Below, in pieces: positions 1 through 8,495 of a stretch of 62,206 bases of DNA; the stretch's first letter is position 1, and every line of letters begins with the position of its first letter. The notes beneath the pieces were generated by a model that worked only from the letters and a program-made list of their open reading frames with translations, made no database searches and was not told where the DNA came from. This DNA is from Candidatus Eisenbergiella pullistercoris (GTDB taxonomy: Bacteria > Bacillota > Clostridia > Lachnospirales > Lachnospiraceae): the NCBI GenBank assembly GCA_019115665.1, contig DXDD01000086.1, forward strand, positions 1 to 62,206. Reading direction: 5' to 3'. Made by a program: the position numbers and the translations under genes.

Positions 1-34
<34 letters not shown>

Positions 35-78
35 TGTACTGCCTCATGTATGTTCTGCAGCCGCCTGCAATGAAAATT

Positions 79-107
79 ATTTTAACCAGTTTTGACCGGA
101 CTGTCAA
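79..107 (-). promoter_or_regulatory. Sigma-A-type promoter for the tRNA gene
   Basis: On the minus strand TTGACA (107-102) is followed after exactly 17 nt by TAAAAT (84-79). The tRNA 5' end lies about 45 nt downstream, which fits a promoter for the tRNA transcript. Seen directly in the sequence; activity is inferred. Confidence 0.7.
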
Positions 108-201
108 GCCTTTTTTTGAAAAAATTATATCCGAAAGAAGTACCATACAACTTTTGTGACAGGTCTTCTTGCGGTGAGGACAAAAAAGGACTTCTTATCC
201 G

Positions 202-229
202 GCCCCGCACTTTTTTACGGGGCTTTTTT
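202..229 (+). terminator. Orphan intrinsic terminator upstream of araR
   Basis: GCCCCG (202-207) pairs with CGGGGC (218-223) and is followed by six T. No plus-strand gene lies in front of it. It could end a short transcript starting between about 90 and 150, or be left from a lost gene. The rest of 108-288 shows no supportable gene. Confidence 0.55.
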
Positions 230-288
230 GCAGAACGGACGGAAAAGAAAGATTTCCGTAAAAAAATCCCGCTTTTCCCAAAATCGTA

Positions 289-317
289 TTGACATGCCGC
301 CCGGAATGGAATATATT
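289..317 (+). promoter_or_regulatory. Promoter of the ara operon
   Basis: TTGACA (289-294) and TATATT (312-317) are separated by 17 nt, a near-consensus sigma-A promoter. It would give a leader of about 240 nt before araR. No ORF in the leader is convincing; it holds the direct repeats at 462-495. Confidence 0.75.
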
Positions 318-461
318 GAAACTAACGGATTTCTGCGGAAAAATGAGGGGCGGAAGACGGAAAGATGCACAATTTTCTCCGGGCGTTCCGGAGACGGTGG
401 GCGAAAAACGAAACTTTCTGCCCAAAACAGAACAATTTCTGCAAAAACGGTCAAAATATGA

Positions 462-495
462 ATACAACTTTGAGAAAATAAATGATACAACTTGA
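462..495 (+). promoter_or_regulatory. Direct repeats, candidate AraR operator
   Basis: ATACAACTTTGA (462-473) and ATACAACTTGA (485-495) are direct repeats 23 bp apart just upstream of araR, and a third ATACAACTTTTG lies at 145-156, ahead of the promoter. Two copies near the repressor gene at about two helical turns fit an operator for AraR autoregulation. The assignment is inference. Confidence 0.4.
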
Positions 496-564
496 CGCGC
501 CTGGCGTTTCCGCCTGCGGGAGGCGTGATTTCCCGACGGGAAAGGGCAGGAGAGGAGGAGCGGT

Positions 565-1644
565 TTGGAAAAGGAAACAAAATACCTGCAGCTTGCCGCC
601 CTTCTGCGGGAAAGCATTCAGGAAGGGGAGCTGAAGCCGGGAGAGAAGCTGCGCTCGGAAAACGAGCTGACGGCGGCGTACGGCTGCTCCCGGCAGACCG
701 TGCGGCACGCGCTCAGCCTGCTGGAAGAGGAGGGGCTGCTTGCGCGCCGGCGGGGAAGCGGCACCTATGTGAAGGGCTTCCGGGAAATGCCGCCGGAGAA
801 CCGGAGAAGGATCGCGGTGATCTCCACTTATGTGGACAGCTATATTTTCCCCAGGACCATACAGGGGATTGAGAATTATCTGTTTGAAAGGGGCTACTCC
901 GTTCAGATCGCTTTTACCAACAACCTTCTGGAGCGGGAACGGATCGTGCTGGAGGATATTATCAGCAGGGACGATGTGGGCGGGATCATCATGGAGGCCA
1001 CCAAAAGCGGCCTGCCCAATCCCAATCTTCCCCTGATCCGGACGCTGGCGGAGCGGGATATCCCGATCCTGTTCATCAACAGCTATTACCGGGAGCTGCC
1101 GCTGCCGCATGTGACGTTGAACGACCGACAGGCGGCGGAGCGGGCGGTGGAGTATCTGGCGCGGGCAGGGCATAAGAGGATCGGAGCCCTGATGAAGCTT
1201 GACGACGGGCAGGGGCGTCTGCGATATGAAGGATATCTGACCGCGTGCCGGAGGCTGGGGATCCCGGCCGGGGACCGCGGGACCATGTGGCTGGATACGG
1301 AGGGCGAGAAGAATTTTTCCGACTGCCGGGCGGCGATCCTGCGTTCCTTCCGGGACTGCACGGCTGTTTTCTGCTATAACGACAAGCTGGCTTTCCTGCT
1401 GGAGGGCCTTTTGAAGGAGGAAGGGCTTGGCATACCGGAGGACATTTCTCTGATCAGCGTCGATGATTCGGAGCTGGCGGAGCTGTCGGATACCCGGCTG
1501 ACGAGCGTTCATCATCCGGCGGACCGGCTGGGCGGGAAGGCGGCGGAGAATCTGCTTGCTCTGATGAAGAACAGGAGCTTCGACGCGACCTGCGAATTTG
1601 AAGCGGGGATCGTGGAGAGGGACTCGGTGAAAAGGCTGCTTTGA
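565..1644 (+). CDS. araR: AraR-type arabinose repressor (GntR HTH + LacI-type sensor)
   Basis: This 359-aa transcriptional repressor probably controls the arabinose operon that follows. Residues 5-70 form a GntR-type winged helix (ending EEEGLLARRRGSGTYV), and residues about 80-350 form a LacI/periplasmic-binding-like effector domain, the architecture of Bacillus AraR. The start is a TTG at 565, 6 nt after AGGAGG (553-558). araA begins 50 nt downstream with its own Shine-Dalgarno, so the regulator is probably the first gene of its own operon. In the family, L-arabinose releases the protein from DNA; here this is inferred from the domain pair and the neighbours. Confidence 0.9.
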   Translation: MEKETKYLQLAALLRESIQEGELKPGEKLRSENELTAAYGCSRQTVRHALSLLEEEGLLARRRGSGTYVKGFREMPPENRRRIAVISTYVDSYIFPRTIQGIENYLFERGYSVQIAFTNNLLERERIVLEDIISRDDVGGIIMEATKSGLPNPNLPLIRTLAERDIPILFINSYYRELPLPHVTLNDRQAAERAVEYLARAGHKRIGALMKLDDGQGRLRYEGYLTACRRLGIPAGDRGTMWLDTEGEKNFSDCRAAILRSFRDCTAVFCYNDKLAFLLEGLLKEEGLGIPEDISLISVDDSELAELSDTRLTSVHHPADRLGGKAAENLLALMKNRSFDATCEFEAGIVERDSVKRLL

Positions 1645-1694
1645 TTTTTTTCAGTATAGATAACAGAGAAACCAAAACAAGGAGGTAAAGAAAC

Positions 1695-3191
1695 ATGAAA
1701 ACAGGAGCAAATTACAAGTTCTGGTTCTGCACGGGTTCCCAGGATCTGTACGGGGACGAGTGCCTGAGAAAGGTGGCGGAGCATTCCGCGAAGATCGTGG
1801 AGGGCTTAAACGCTTCGGGAAGGCTTCCCTTTGAAGTGGTATTAAAGCCCACCCTGATCGATCCGGCCACCATCAGAAGAACCCTGAACGCGGCAAACGA
1901 GGATCCGGAGTGCGCGGGCGTCATCACCTGGATGCACACTTTCTCCCCGGCCAAGATGTGGATCCTGGGCCTGAAGGAGTACAGAAAGCCTCTCTGCCAT
2001 CTGCACACCCAGTTTAATGAAGAGATCCCCTATGACACCATCGACATGGATTTCATGAATGAAAATCAGTCCGCCCACGGCGACAGGGAGTACGGCCATA
2101 TCGTATCCCGCATGGGCATCGAGCGCAAGGTGATCGTGGGCCACTGGGCGAGCCCCGCCGTGCAGGATGCGCTGGGAAGCTGGATGAGAACGGCCATCGG
2201 CGTGATGGAGTCTTCTCATATCAGAGTCTGCAGAATCGGCGACAACATGAACAACGTTGCCGTGACCGAAGGCGACAAGGTGGAAGCGGAGATTAAGTTC
2301 GGCTGGGAGATCGACCATTACTGCGTGAACGACGCGGTGGAATACGTGGACGCCGTGGCGCAGGGCGATGTGGACGCGCTGGTTGAGGAATATTACAGCA
2401 GATACAACATCCTTCTGGAGGGAAGAGATCCGGAGGAATTCAGAAGACATGTGGCGGAGCAGGCCAGGATCGAGATCGGTCTGGAGAAGTTCCTGGAGGA
2501 CGGAAACTATCAGGCCATCGTGACCCATTTCGGCATGCTGGGCGGCCTGAAGCAGCTTCCGGGACTTGCCATCCAGAGACTGATGGAGAAGGGCTACGGC
2601 TTCGGCGGAGAAGGCGACTGGAAGACCGCGGCCATGGTGCGCCTGATGAAGATCATGGCGGCCGGCACCCCGAACGCGAAGGGTACCTCCTTCATGGAAG
2701 ACTACACCTACAACCTGGTTCCCGGTAAGGAAGGCGTACTGGAAGCGCACATGCTGGAGGTCTGCCCGACCATCGCGGACGGCCCGATTTCCATCAAGGT
2801 ACAGCCTCTTTCCATGGGGAACAGGGAGGATCCCGCCCGTCTGGTATTCACCTCCAAGACAGGCCCTGCGGTAGCCACCTCCCTGGTGGATCTCGGAAAC
2901 CGCTTCCGCCTCATCATCAACGCGGTGAACTGCAAGAAGTGCGAGAAGGAAATGCCCAAGCTTCCTGTCGCTACGGCCTTCTGGACGCCCGAACCGGATC
3001 TGGCGGTCGGAGCGCAGGCCTGGATTCTTGCGGGCGGCGCGCATCATACCGCTTTCTCCTATGACCTGACCGTCGATCAGATGGTTGACTGGGCGGACGC
3101 CATGGGAATCGAGAGCGTGGTCATCGATAAGAACACCACCATCAAGGGGCTGAAGAACGAGCTTCGCTGGAACAGCGTGTATTACAGATAA
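1695..3191 (+). CDS. araA: L-arabinose isomerase
   Basis: Converts L-arabinose to L-ribulose in the cytosol. At 498 aa it has the normal family length. The metal and catalytic positions can be followed: GGEGDW (Glu306 of the E. coli enzyme), SFMEDY (Glu333), LEAHMLEV (His350) and AGGAHHTAF (His450). The ATG at 1695 follows GGAGG (1681-1685). It lies between the repressor and an FGGY kinase, the expected order for an arabinose operon. The 3' intercistronic region carries GC-rich hairpins (GCGCGTTTC pairing with GAAACGCGC, about 3224-3249) but no T-run, so it is more likely an mRNA-stabilising element than a terminator. Confidence 0.97.
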   Translation: MKTGANYKFWFCTGSQDLYGDECLRKVAEHSAKIVEGLNASGRLPFEVVLKPTLIDPATIRRTLNAANEDPECAGVITWMHTFSPAKMWILGLKEYRKPLCHLHTQFNEEIPYDTIDMDFMNENQSAHGDREYGHIVSRMGIERKVIVGHWASPAVQDALGSWMRTAIGVMESSHIRVCRIGDNMNNVAVTEGDKVEAEIKFGWEIDHYCVNDAVEYVDAVAQGDVDALVEEYYSRYNILLEGRDPEEFRRHVAEQARIEIGLEKFLEDGNYQAIVTHFGMLGGLKQLPGLAIQRLMEKGYGFGGEGDWKTAAMVRLMKIMAAGTPNAKGTSFMEDYTYNLVPGKEGVLEAHMLEVCPTIADGPISIKVQPLSMGNREDPARLVFTSKTGPAVATSLVDLGNRFRLIINAVNCKKCEKEMPKLPVATAFWTPEPDLAVGAQAWILAGGAHHTAFSYDLTVDQMVDWADAMGIESVVIDKNTTIKGLKNELRWNSVYYR

Positions 3192-3272
3192 TAAAAAACG
3201 CGGCGCCGGGGCTACGGCTTCGGCGCGCGTTTCCCGGCGAAACGCGCCGGGATGAAGGAGGGAATGGAAATC

Positions 3273-4865
3273 ATGGATATCAGGCAGATGATTTTGGAGG
3301 GGAAGACCACCCTGGGAATCGAATTCGGTTCCACCAGGATCAAGGCGGTCCTGATCGGAGAGGACAACGCTCCGATCGCCTCCGGCGATCATGAGTGGGA
3401 AAACCGCTATGAAAACAATATCTGGACCTACAGCAGGGAGGATATCTGGACGGGCCTGCAGGACTGCTATGCCAACATGGCAAAGGACGTGCAGGAAAAA
3501 TACGGCGTTACCCTGACCACGGTGGGCGCGCTTGGCTTCAGCGCCATGATGCACGGCTATCTTCCTTTTGATAAAAACGGGGAGATGCTGGTGCCCTTCC
3601 GTACCTGGAGGAACACCATCACGGAAGAGGCTTCCGTAAAGCTGACGGAGGCGTTTCATTTCAATATTCCGCAGAGGTGGAGCATTGCCCACCTGTATCA
3701 GGCGATCCTGAACGGGGAGGAGCATGTGAAGGACATCGCGTACCTGACCACTCTGGCGGGCTACGTGCACTGGAAGCTGACCGGAAGGAAGGTTCTCGGC
3801 ATCGGCGAAGCCGCCGGCATGCTTCCCATCGACGCGCAGACGAAGCAGTACAGCGCGGCCATGATCGACACCTTTGAAAAGCTGATCGCGGACAAGGGCT
3901 ATCCCTGGACGCTTTCCGATATCCTGCCGGAGATCCTCCTTGCGGGCGAGCCTGCGGGCACGCTGACGGAGGAAGGCGCGAAGCTTCTGGATGTAAGCGG
4001 AAATCTGCAGGCAGGAATTCCCGTCTGCCCTCCGGAGGGAGACGCGGGAACCGGAATGACGGCCACCAACAGCGTGGCAAAACGCACCGGCAACGTATCC
4101 GCCGGAACCAGCGTATTCGCCATGGTGGTTCTGGAAAAGGATCTGGAAAAGGTGCATCCGGAGATCGACATGGTGACCACGCCGGACGGAAGCGCGGTGG
4201 CCATGGTGCACTGCAACAACTGCACCTCCGACCTGAACGCCTGGATCAGCCTTTTTGCGGAATTTACGGAGGCCTTCGGCATGAAGGTGGACAGAAACGA
4301 TCTGTTCGGCACCCTGTACCGCAAGGCTCTGGAAGGAGATCCGGACTGCGGCGGCCTGCTTGCCTACAACTATTTTTCCGGAGAGCATATCACCGGCTTT
4401 GAAGAGGGCCGTCCGCTGTTCGTGAGAAATCCGGAGAGCCGCTTCAATCTGGCGAACTTCATGCGCGTGCATCTGTTCACCTCCCTGGGCGCCCTGAAGA
4501 CCGGCCTGGACATCCTCCTGAAGGAGGAAGGGGTACAGATCGACCGCCTGATGGGCCACGGCGGCCTGTTCAAGACGAAGGAAGTGGGCCAGAAGATCCT
4601 GGCCGCAGCCGTCAACGCGCCCGTTACCGTCATGGAGACGGCGGGAGAGGGCGGCGCGTGGGGCATTGCCCTGCTGGCCTCCTATATGCTGCATAAGCAG
4701 GAAGGGGAAAGCCTCGCCGATTTCCTGAACCGCGCCGTATTCGTCGGACAGGAGGGCGTGACGCTCAGCCCGGATCCGAAGGATGTGGAGGGCTTCGATG
4801 TATTCGTGAAGCGCTACGCGGCCGGACTTCCCATTGAAAAGGCCGCTGTGGAGTCGTTGATCTGA
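3273..4865 (+). CDS. araB: FGGY-family sugar kinase, probable L-ribulokinase
   Basis: Probably phosphorylates L-ribulose to L-ribulose 5-phosphate. The N-terminal FGGY fold begins [14 protein letters not shown] (phosphate-binding DxGSTxxK-like loop, here with Glu), and the C-terminal half contains [13 protein letters not shown] and [15 protein letters not shown]. At about 530 aa it is shorter than E. coli AraB (566) and resembles the clostridial kinases linked to araA. Three in-frame ATGs exist (3252, 3264, 3273). AAGGAGG at 3255-3261 overlaps or abuts the first two, so 3273 is preferred. Substrate is inferred from its place between araA and araD; a xylulokinase-like activity cannot be excluded. 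Confidence 0.85.
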   Translation: MDIRQMILEGKTTLGIEFGSTRIKAVLIGEDNAPIASGDHEWENRYENNIWTYSREDIWTGLQDCYANMAKDVQEKYGVTLTTVGALGFSAMMHGYLPFDKNGEMLVPFRTWRNTITEEASVKLTEAFHFNIPQRWSIAHLYQAILNGEEHVKDIAYLTTLAGYVHWKLTGRKVLGIGEAAGMLPIDAQTKQYSAAMIDTFEKLIADKGYPWTLSDILPEILLAGEPAGTLTEEGAKLLDVSGNLQAGIPVCPPEGDAGTGMTATNSVAKRTGNVSAGTSVFAMVVLEKDLEKVHPEIDMVTTPDGSAVAMVHCNNCTSDLNAWISLFAEFTEAFGMKVDRNDLFGTLYRKALEGDPDCGGLLAYNYFSGEHITGFEEGRPLFVRNPESRFNLANFMRVHLFTSLGALKTGLDILLKEEGVQIDRLMGHGGLFKTKEVGQKILAAAVNAPVTVMETAGEGGAWGIALLASYMLHKQEGESLADFLNRAVFVGQEGVTLSPDPKDVEGFDVFVKRYAAGLPIEKAAVESLI

Positions 4866-4902
4866 ACCTGCGTTTTGTGACGCTTCGGCATGGAGGTAAA
4901 AA

Positions 4903-5607
4903 ATGTTAGAAGAGCTGAAAAAAAGAGTATATGAAGCCAATATGCTTCTGCCAAAATACGGGCTTGTGACCTTTACCTGGGGAAATGTGAGCGAGATCGA
5001 CCGGGAAACCGGCCTGTTCGCCATCAAGCCCAGCGGCGTGGACTATGATAAGCTGACGCCGGACGATATGGTGATCGTGGATCTGAACGGAAACAAGGTG
5101 GAGGGCAGATACAATCCTTCCTCCGATACGGCCACCCATGTGGAGCTTTACAAGGCCTTTCCGGAGATCGGCGGCATCGTGCACACCCATTCCTCCTACG
5201 CGACCAGCTGGGCGCAGGCTGGCAGGAGTATCCCCTGCTACGGAACCACCCACGCGGACTACATCTACGGAGAGGTTCCCTGCCTCAGATGCCTGACGAA
5301 GGAAGAGATCGAGGACGCCTATGAGGAAAATACGGGCCACCTGATTGTGAATGAATTTAAGGCTATGGGAAAGGACCCTGTCGCCGTTCCCGCAGTCCTC
5401 TGTAAGAACCACGGCCCCTTTGCCTGGGGAAAGGACGCCCATGAGGCCGTCCACAACGCCGTCGTTCTGGAGGAGGTGGCCAAAATGGCCTACCGCGCGG
5501 AGACCATCAATCCCCGCATTCAGCCTGCGCCCCAGGAGCTTCAGGACAAGCATTACTACAGAAAGCACGGCGCCAACGCTTACTATGGACAAAGTGGGGT
5601 AAAATAG
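4903..5607 (+). CDS. araD: L-ribulose-5-phosphate 4-epimerase
   Basis: Class II aldolase-fold, zinc-dependent epimerase giving D-xylulose 5-phosphate, the entry to the pentose phosphate pathway. The 234-aa length matches the family (E. coli 231). Zinc ligands are seen in [10 protein letters not shown] (two His) and KNHGPFAWG (third His), and the phosphate-binding part in [15 protein letters not shown] precedes the ATG at 4903. It is followed by split transketolase genes that use its product. Confidence 0.95.
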   Translation: MLEELKKRVYEANMLLPKYGLVTFTWGNVSEIDRETGLFAIKPSGVDYDKLTPDDMVIVDLNGNKVEGRYNPSSDTATHVELYKAFPEIGGIVHTHSSYATSWAQAGRSIPCYGTTHADYIYGEVPCLRCLTKEEIEDAYEENTGHLIVNEFKAMGKDPVAVPAVLCKNHGPFAWGKDAHEAVHNAVVLEEVAKMAYRAETINPRIQPAPQELQDKHYYRKHGANAYYGQSGVK

Positions 5608-5737
5608 GGTAAACTACAGAGGCGCGGCCCGCAGGGCCGCACCGGACAGCCCGTTTCCCGCTGCGGCAGGGCCTGCGGCGGCGCATGGCGGAAGCGGGCG
5701 TCGGCTGTTTCTGATCAGAAAGACGGAGGAAAATTTC

Positions 5738-6574
5738 ATGGAGAATCTTGAACTCGCCAAAATGGCGAACGAGATCCGCAAAGGGATCATTACCGGCGTG
5801 CACAGCGCGAAGTGCGGCCATCCCGGCGGATCTCTCTCGGCAGCGGACATTTTTACCTATCTCTATTTTGAAGAGATGAACATCGACCCGAAGAATCCGG
5901 ACATGCCGGAAAGAGACCGTTTTGTGCTTTCCAAGGGGCATAACGCGCCGGCCCTGTACTCCACGCTGGCGCACAGGGGATATTTTCCGGTGGAGGATCT
6001 GACCACGCTCCGGCACCTGGGCTCCTATCTGCAGGGCCATCCCTGCAGGCAGTATACTCCCGGCGTGGACATGTCCAGCGGCTCTCTGGGACAGGGCATT
6101 TCCGCCGCGGTGGGAATGGCGCTGGGAGGAAAGCTGGATAACAGAGATTACCGCGTGTACACCCTTCTTGGAGACGGCGAGATCGAAGAGGGCCAGGTAT
6201 GGGAGGCCTCCATGTTCGCCGGCTTCCACAAGCTGGACAACCTGGTGGTGATCGTGGACAACAACGGTCTGCAGATCGACGGCCCCATCGATCAGGTCTG
6301 CTCCCCGTACCCGATCGATAAAAAATTCGAGGCCTTCAATTTCCATGTGATCAATGTGAACGCTCATGACTTTGACGAGCTTCGCGCCGCATTTAAAGAG
6401 GCCAGAGAAACGAAGGGCATGCCCACGGCGATCATCGCCCACAGCCTGAAGGGCAAGGGCGTTTCCTTCATGGAAGGCAGTGTGGACTGGCACGGAAAGG
6501 CTCCCAACGACGAGCAGTTCGCGGTTGCCATGGCAGATTTGGAGAAAGCAGGTGAAGCATTATGTCAGAAGTAA
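5738..6574 (+). CDS. Transketolase, N-terminal (TPP-binding) subunit
   Basis: 278-aa subunit of a split transketolase, which moves C2 units between ketose and aldose phosphates. The TPP/Mg motif is visible as GDGEIEEGQVWEA to VIVDNNGLQIDG (GDG-x-NN). Residues SKGHNAPALYS and the substrate-side GHPCRQYTPGVDMSSGSLGQG are typical. The gene overlaps the next by 13 nt, so the two subunits are translationally coupled. The 130-nt gap before it contains a GC-rich hairpin (GCGGCCC to GGGCCGC near 5624-5640) without a T-run. It completes conversion of arabinose-derived xylulose 5-phosphate. Confidence 0.95.
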   Translation: MENLELAKMANEIRKGIITGVHSAKCGHPGGSLSAADIFTYLYFEEMNIDPKNPDMPERDRFVLSKGHNAPALYSTLAHRGYFPVEDLTTLRHLGSYLQGHPCRQYTPGVDMSSGSLGQGISAAVGMALGGKLDNRDYRVYTLLGDGEIEEGQVWEASMFAGFHKLDNLVVIVDNNGLQIDGPIDQVCSPYPIDKKFEAFNFHVINVNAHDFDELRAAFKEARETKGMPTAIIAHSLKGKGVSFMEGSVDWHGKAPNDEQFAVAMADLEKAGEALCQK

Positions 6575-7515
6575 ATAAGACCGTTCAGAAAAAGGCGACG
6601 AGAGAAGCCTATGGAGAAGCTCTCGCGGAATTCGGCGCGCAGTATCCCGACCTGATCGTCCTGGACGCGGATCTGGCAAATGCCACCAAGACGAATTCCT
6701 TCCAGAAAGTATTTCCCGACCGCCACATCGACTGCGGCATCGCGGAATGCAATATGATGGGCATCGCTGCCGGCCTTTCCACGGTGGGCAAGATCCCCTT
6801 CGCCAGCACCTTCGCCATGTTCGCCTCCGGCCGTGCCTATGAGCAGGTGCGCAACTCCATCGGCTATCCTCACCTGAACGTGAAGATCGGCGCGACCCAC
6901 GCCGGCATCACCGTAGGCGAGGACGGCGCTTCCCATCAGTGCCTGGAGGATATGGCCCTGATGCGCGCCATTCCCGGCATGGTGGTCATCAACCCCAGCG
7001 ACGCCGTGGAGGCGAGAGCTGCCGTACAGGCTGCCATCGAATATGTGGGCCCCGTTTACCTGCGCTTCGGACGCGCGGCGGTTCCGATCATCAATGACAG
7101 AGAGGACTATCATTTTGAGATCGGAAAGGGCGAGCTCCTGCGCGAAGGCAGCGACGTGACCATCGTGGCCACCGGCATCTGCGTTTCCTCCGCACTGGAA
7201 GCGGCGGAGAAGCTGGCTGCCGACGGCATCAGCGCTGAGGTCATCAACATCCATACCATCAAGCCTCTGGATACGGAGCTCATCGTAAAATCCGCGAAGA
7301 AGACCGGAAAGGTGGTAACCGCGGAGGAGCACACCATCATCGGCGGCCTTGGCGGAGCGGTCTGCGAGGCCCTTTCCGAGAAGGCTCCCACCCCCGTCCT
7401 GCGCATCGGCATCAACGATGTGTTCGGAGAATCCGGAACGGCGGCCCAGCTTGTGGCCAAATACGGCCTGGACGGAGAAGGCATCTATACGAAGGTAAAG
7501 GAATTTGTGAAATAA
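6562..7515 (+). CDS. Transketolase, C-terminal subunit
   Basis: 317-aa second subunit with the pyrimidine-binding domain (IDCGIAECNMMGIAAGLS, holding the catalytic Glu that activates TPP) and the transketolase C-terminal domain (from about residue 190). THAGITVGEDGASHQCLED is the typical loop. It overlaps the N-subunit gene by 13 nt and must pair with it to form the active enzyme. It has the normal length for split bacterial transketolases. Confidence 0.95.
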   Translation: MSEVNKTVQKKATREAYGEALAEFGAQYPDLIVLDADLANATKTNSFQKVFPDRHIDCGIAECNMMGIAAGLSTVGKIPFASTFAMFASGRAYEQVRNSIGYPHLNVKIGATHAGITVGEDGASHQCLEDMALMRAIPGMVVINPSDAVEARAAVQAAIEYVGPVYLRFGRAAVPIINDREDYHFEIGKGELLREGSDVTIVATGICVSSALEAAEKLAADGISAEVINIHTIKPLDTELIVKSAKKTGKVVTAEEHTIIGGLGGAVCEALSEKAPTPVLRIGINDVFGESGTAAQLVAKYGLDGEGIYTKVKEFVK

Positions 7516-7598
7516 CGCTTTGCAAAAAGCGGACCGGAGCCGGGAACGCCTGGCAGGCAGGACGGCTTCCGGACGAAGAAAACAGGATAAATACGCCT

Positions 7599-7791
7599 CT
7601 GCCGGCTTCCCTTTCGGGGGGAGCCGGCAGCAGTCGTCTTATAAAAAAACGCCTGACGGCGGCGGATAACATATAAATGCCGCCATGCGGCGGCAAAGAA
7701 TAAGAGGCGGAAGAAAATCTTCGATTTTCTTCCTGGAAATATGCGCTGTAAGCGCATATTTCTCACGAATCAAATGCTGCCTTACGGCAGC
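7599..7791. repeat. Row of five perfect hairpins between tkt and rpe
   Basis: Five short inverted repeats follow each other in the 290-nt gap: 7599-7630 (CTGCCGGCT with AGCCGGCAG), 7678-7695 (7-bp stem, loop ATGC), 7709-7733 (11-bp stem GGAAGAAAATC, loop TTC), 7737-7761 (11-bp stem AAATATGCGCT, loop GTA) and 7776-7791 (6-bp stem, loop TTAC). None is followed by a clear T-run. They may stabilise or process the operon mRNA, or be a mobile hairpin module like that at 42101-42235. Confidence 0.8.
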
Positions 7792-7806
7792 GAAGAAAGA
7801 GGTAAT

Positions 7807-8481
7807 ATGAACATACTGTCTCCATCCATCCTGGCGGCGGACTGTGCAAGGCTGGGAGAACAGATCGATCTGGTACAGCAGGCCGGGGCGGAATATCTTC
7901 ATATCGACATCATGGACGGCATGTTTGTGCCCTCCATTTCCTTCGGCATGTGCGTGGTGTCTTCTCTGAGAAAATATACGGACATTATTTTTGACGTGCA
8001 TCTGATGGTGGAAGAGCCGACCCGGTATGCGGCCGATTTTGCCAGATGCGGGGCGGATATCATTACCGTCCATCTGGAAGCCTGCAGCAACGTGGAGGAA
8101 ACGTTGGACTGGATCCACAGCCTGGGAAGGAAGGCCGGGCTGTCCGTCAAGCCGGCGACGCCCATCCGCTGCGTGGAAAAATACCTGGATCAGACCGACA
8201 TGCTTCTGGTCATGACCGTGGAGCCGGGCTTCGGCGGCCAGCGGTATCTTCCGGCGTCCACGGCGCGGATCCGGGAAGCCAGGCGGATGATCGAGGAAAA
8301 GGGACTGAACGTGGACATCGAGGTGGACGGCGGAATCACAAAGAAGAACGTCGCCACCGTGCTGGAAGCGGGAGCGAATGTGATCGTGGCAGGCTCCGCC
8401 ATTTTCAGCGGAGATATCTCGCAGAATGTCCGGGACATGATGGAAATTCTGAATGGCGGCGGAAAAAAGGCGGAGCCGTAA
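7807..8481 (+). CDS. rpe: Ribulose-phosphate 3-epimerase
   Basis: Interconverts ribulose 5-phosphate and xylulose 5-phosphate; TIM-barrel, metal-dependent. The 224-aa length is normal. The family motifs are present: HIDIMDGMFVPSISFG, DVHLMVEEP, TVEPGFGGQRY (phosphate loop) and IEVDGGITKKN. An in-frame ATG lies at 7741, but 7807 is preferred because it follows AAAGAGGTAAT and gives the conserved N terminus NILSPSILAADCARLG. It belongs to the arabinose/pentose operon. Confidence 0.95.
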   Translation: MNILSPSILAADCARLGEQIDLVQQAGAEYLHIDIMDGMFVPSISFGMCVVSSLRKYTDIIFDVHLMVEEPTRYAADFARCGADIITVHLEACSNVEETLDWIHSLGRKAGLSVKPATPIRCVEKYLDQTDMLLVMTVEPGFGGQRYLPASTARIREARRMIEEKGLNVDIEVDGGITKKNVATVLEAGANVIVAGSAIFSGDISQNVRDMMEILNGGGKKAEP

Positions 8482-8495
8482 AGCGGGAGGATGAA

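Noticed and set aside
3194-3250. Terminator between araA and the kinase gene
   Set aside because: Strong GC hairpins exist but there is no T-run, and the kinase ribosome-binding site follows directly; a processing or stabilising role is more likely.
1842-5027. Long minus-strand ORF of 1061 codons over araA, araB and araD
   Set aside because: It is a shadow of conserved plus-strand genes; composition is His/Gln/Arg-rich and no domain is recognisable.
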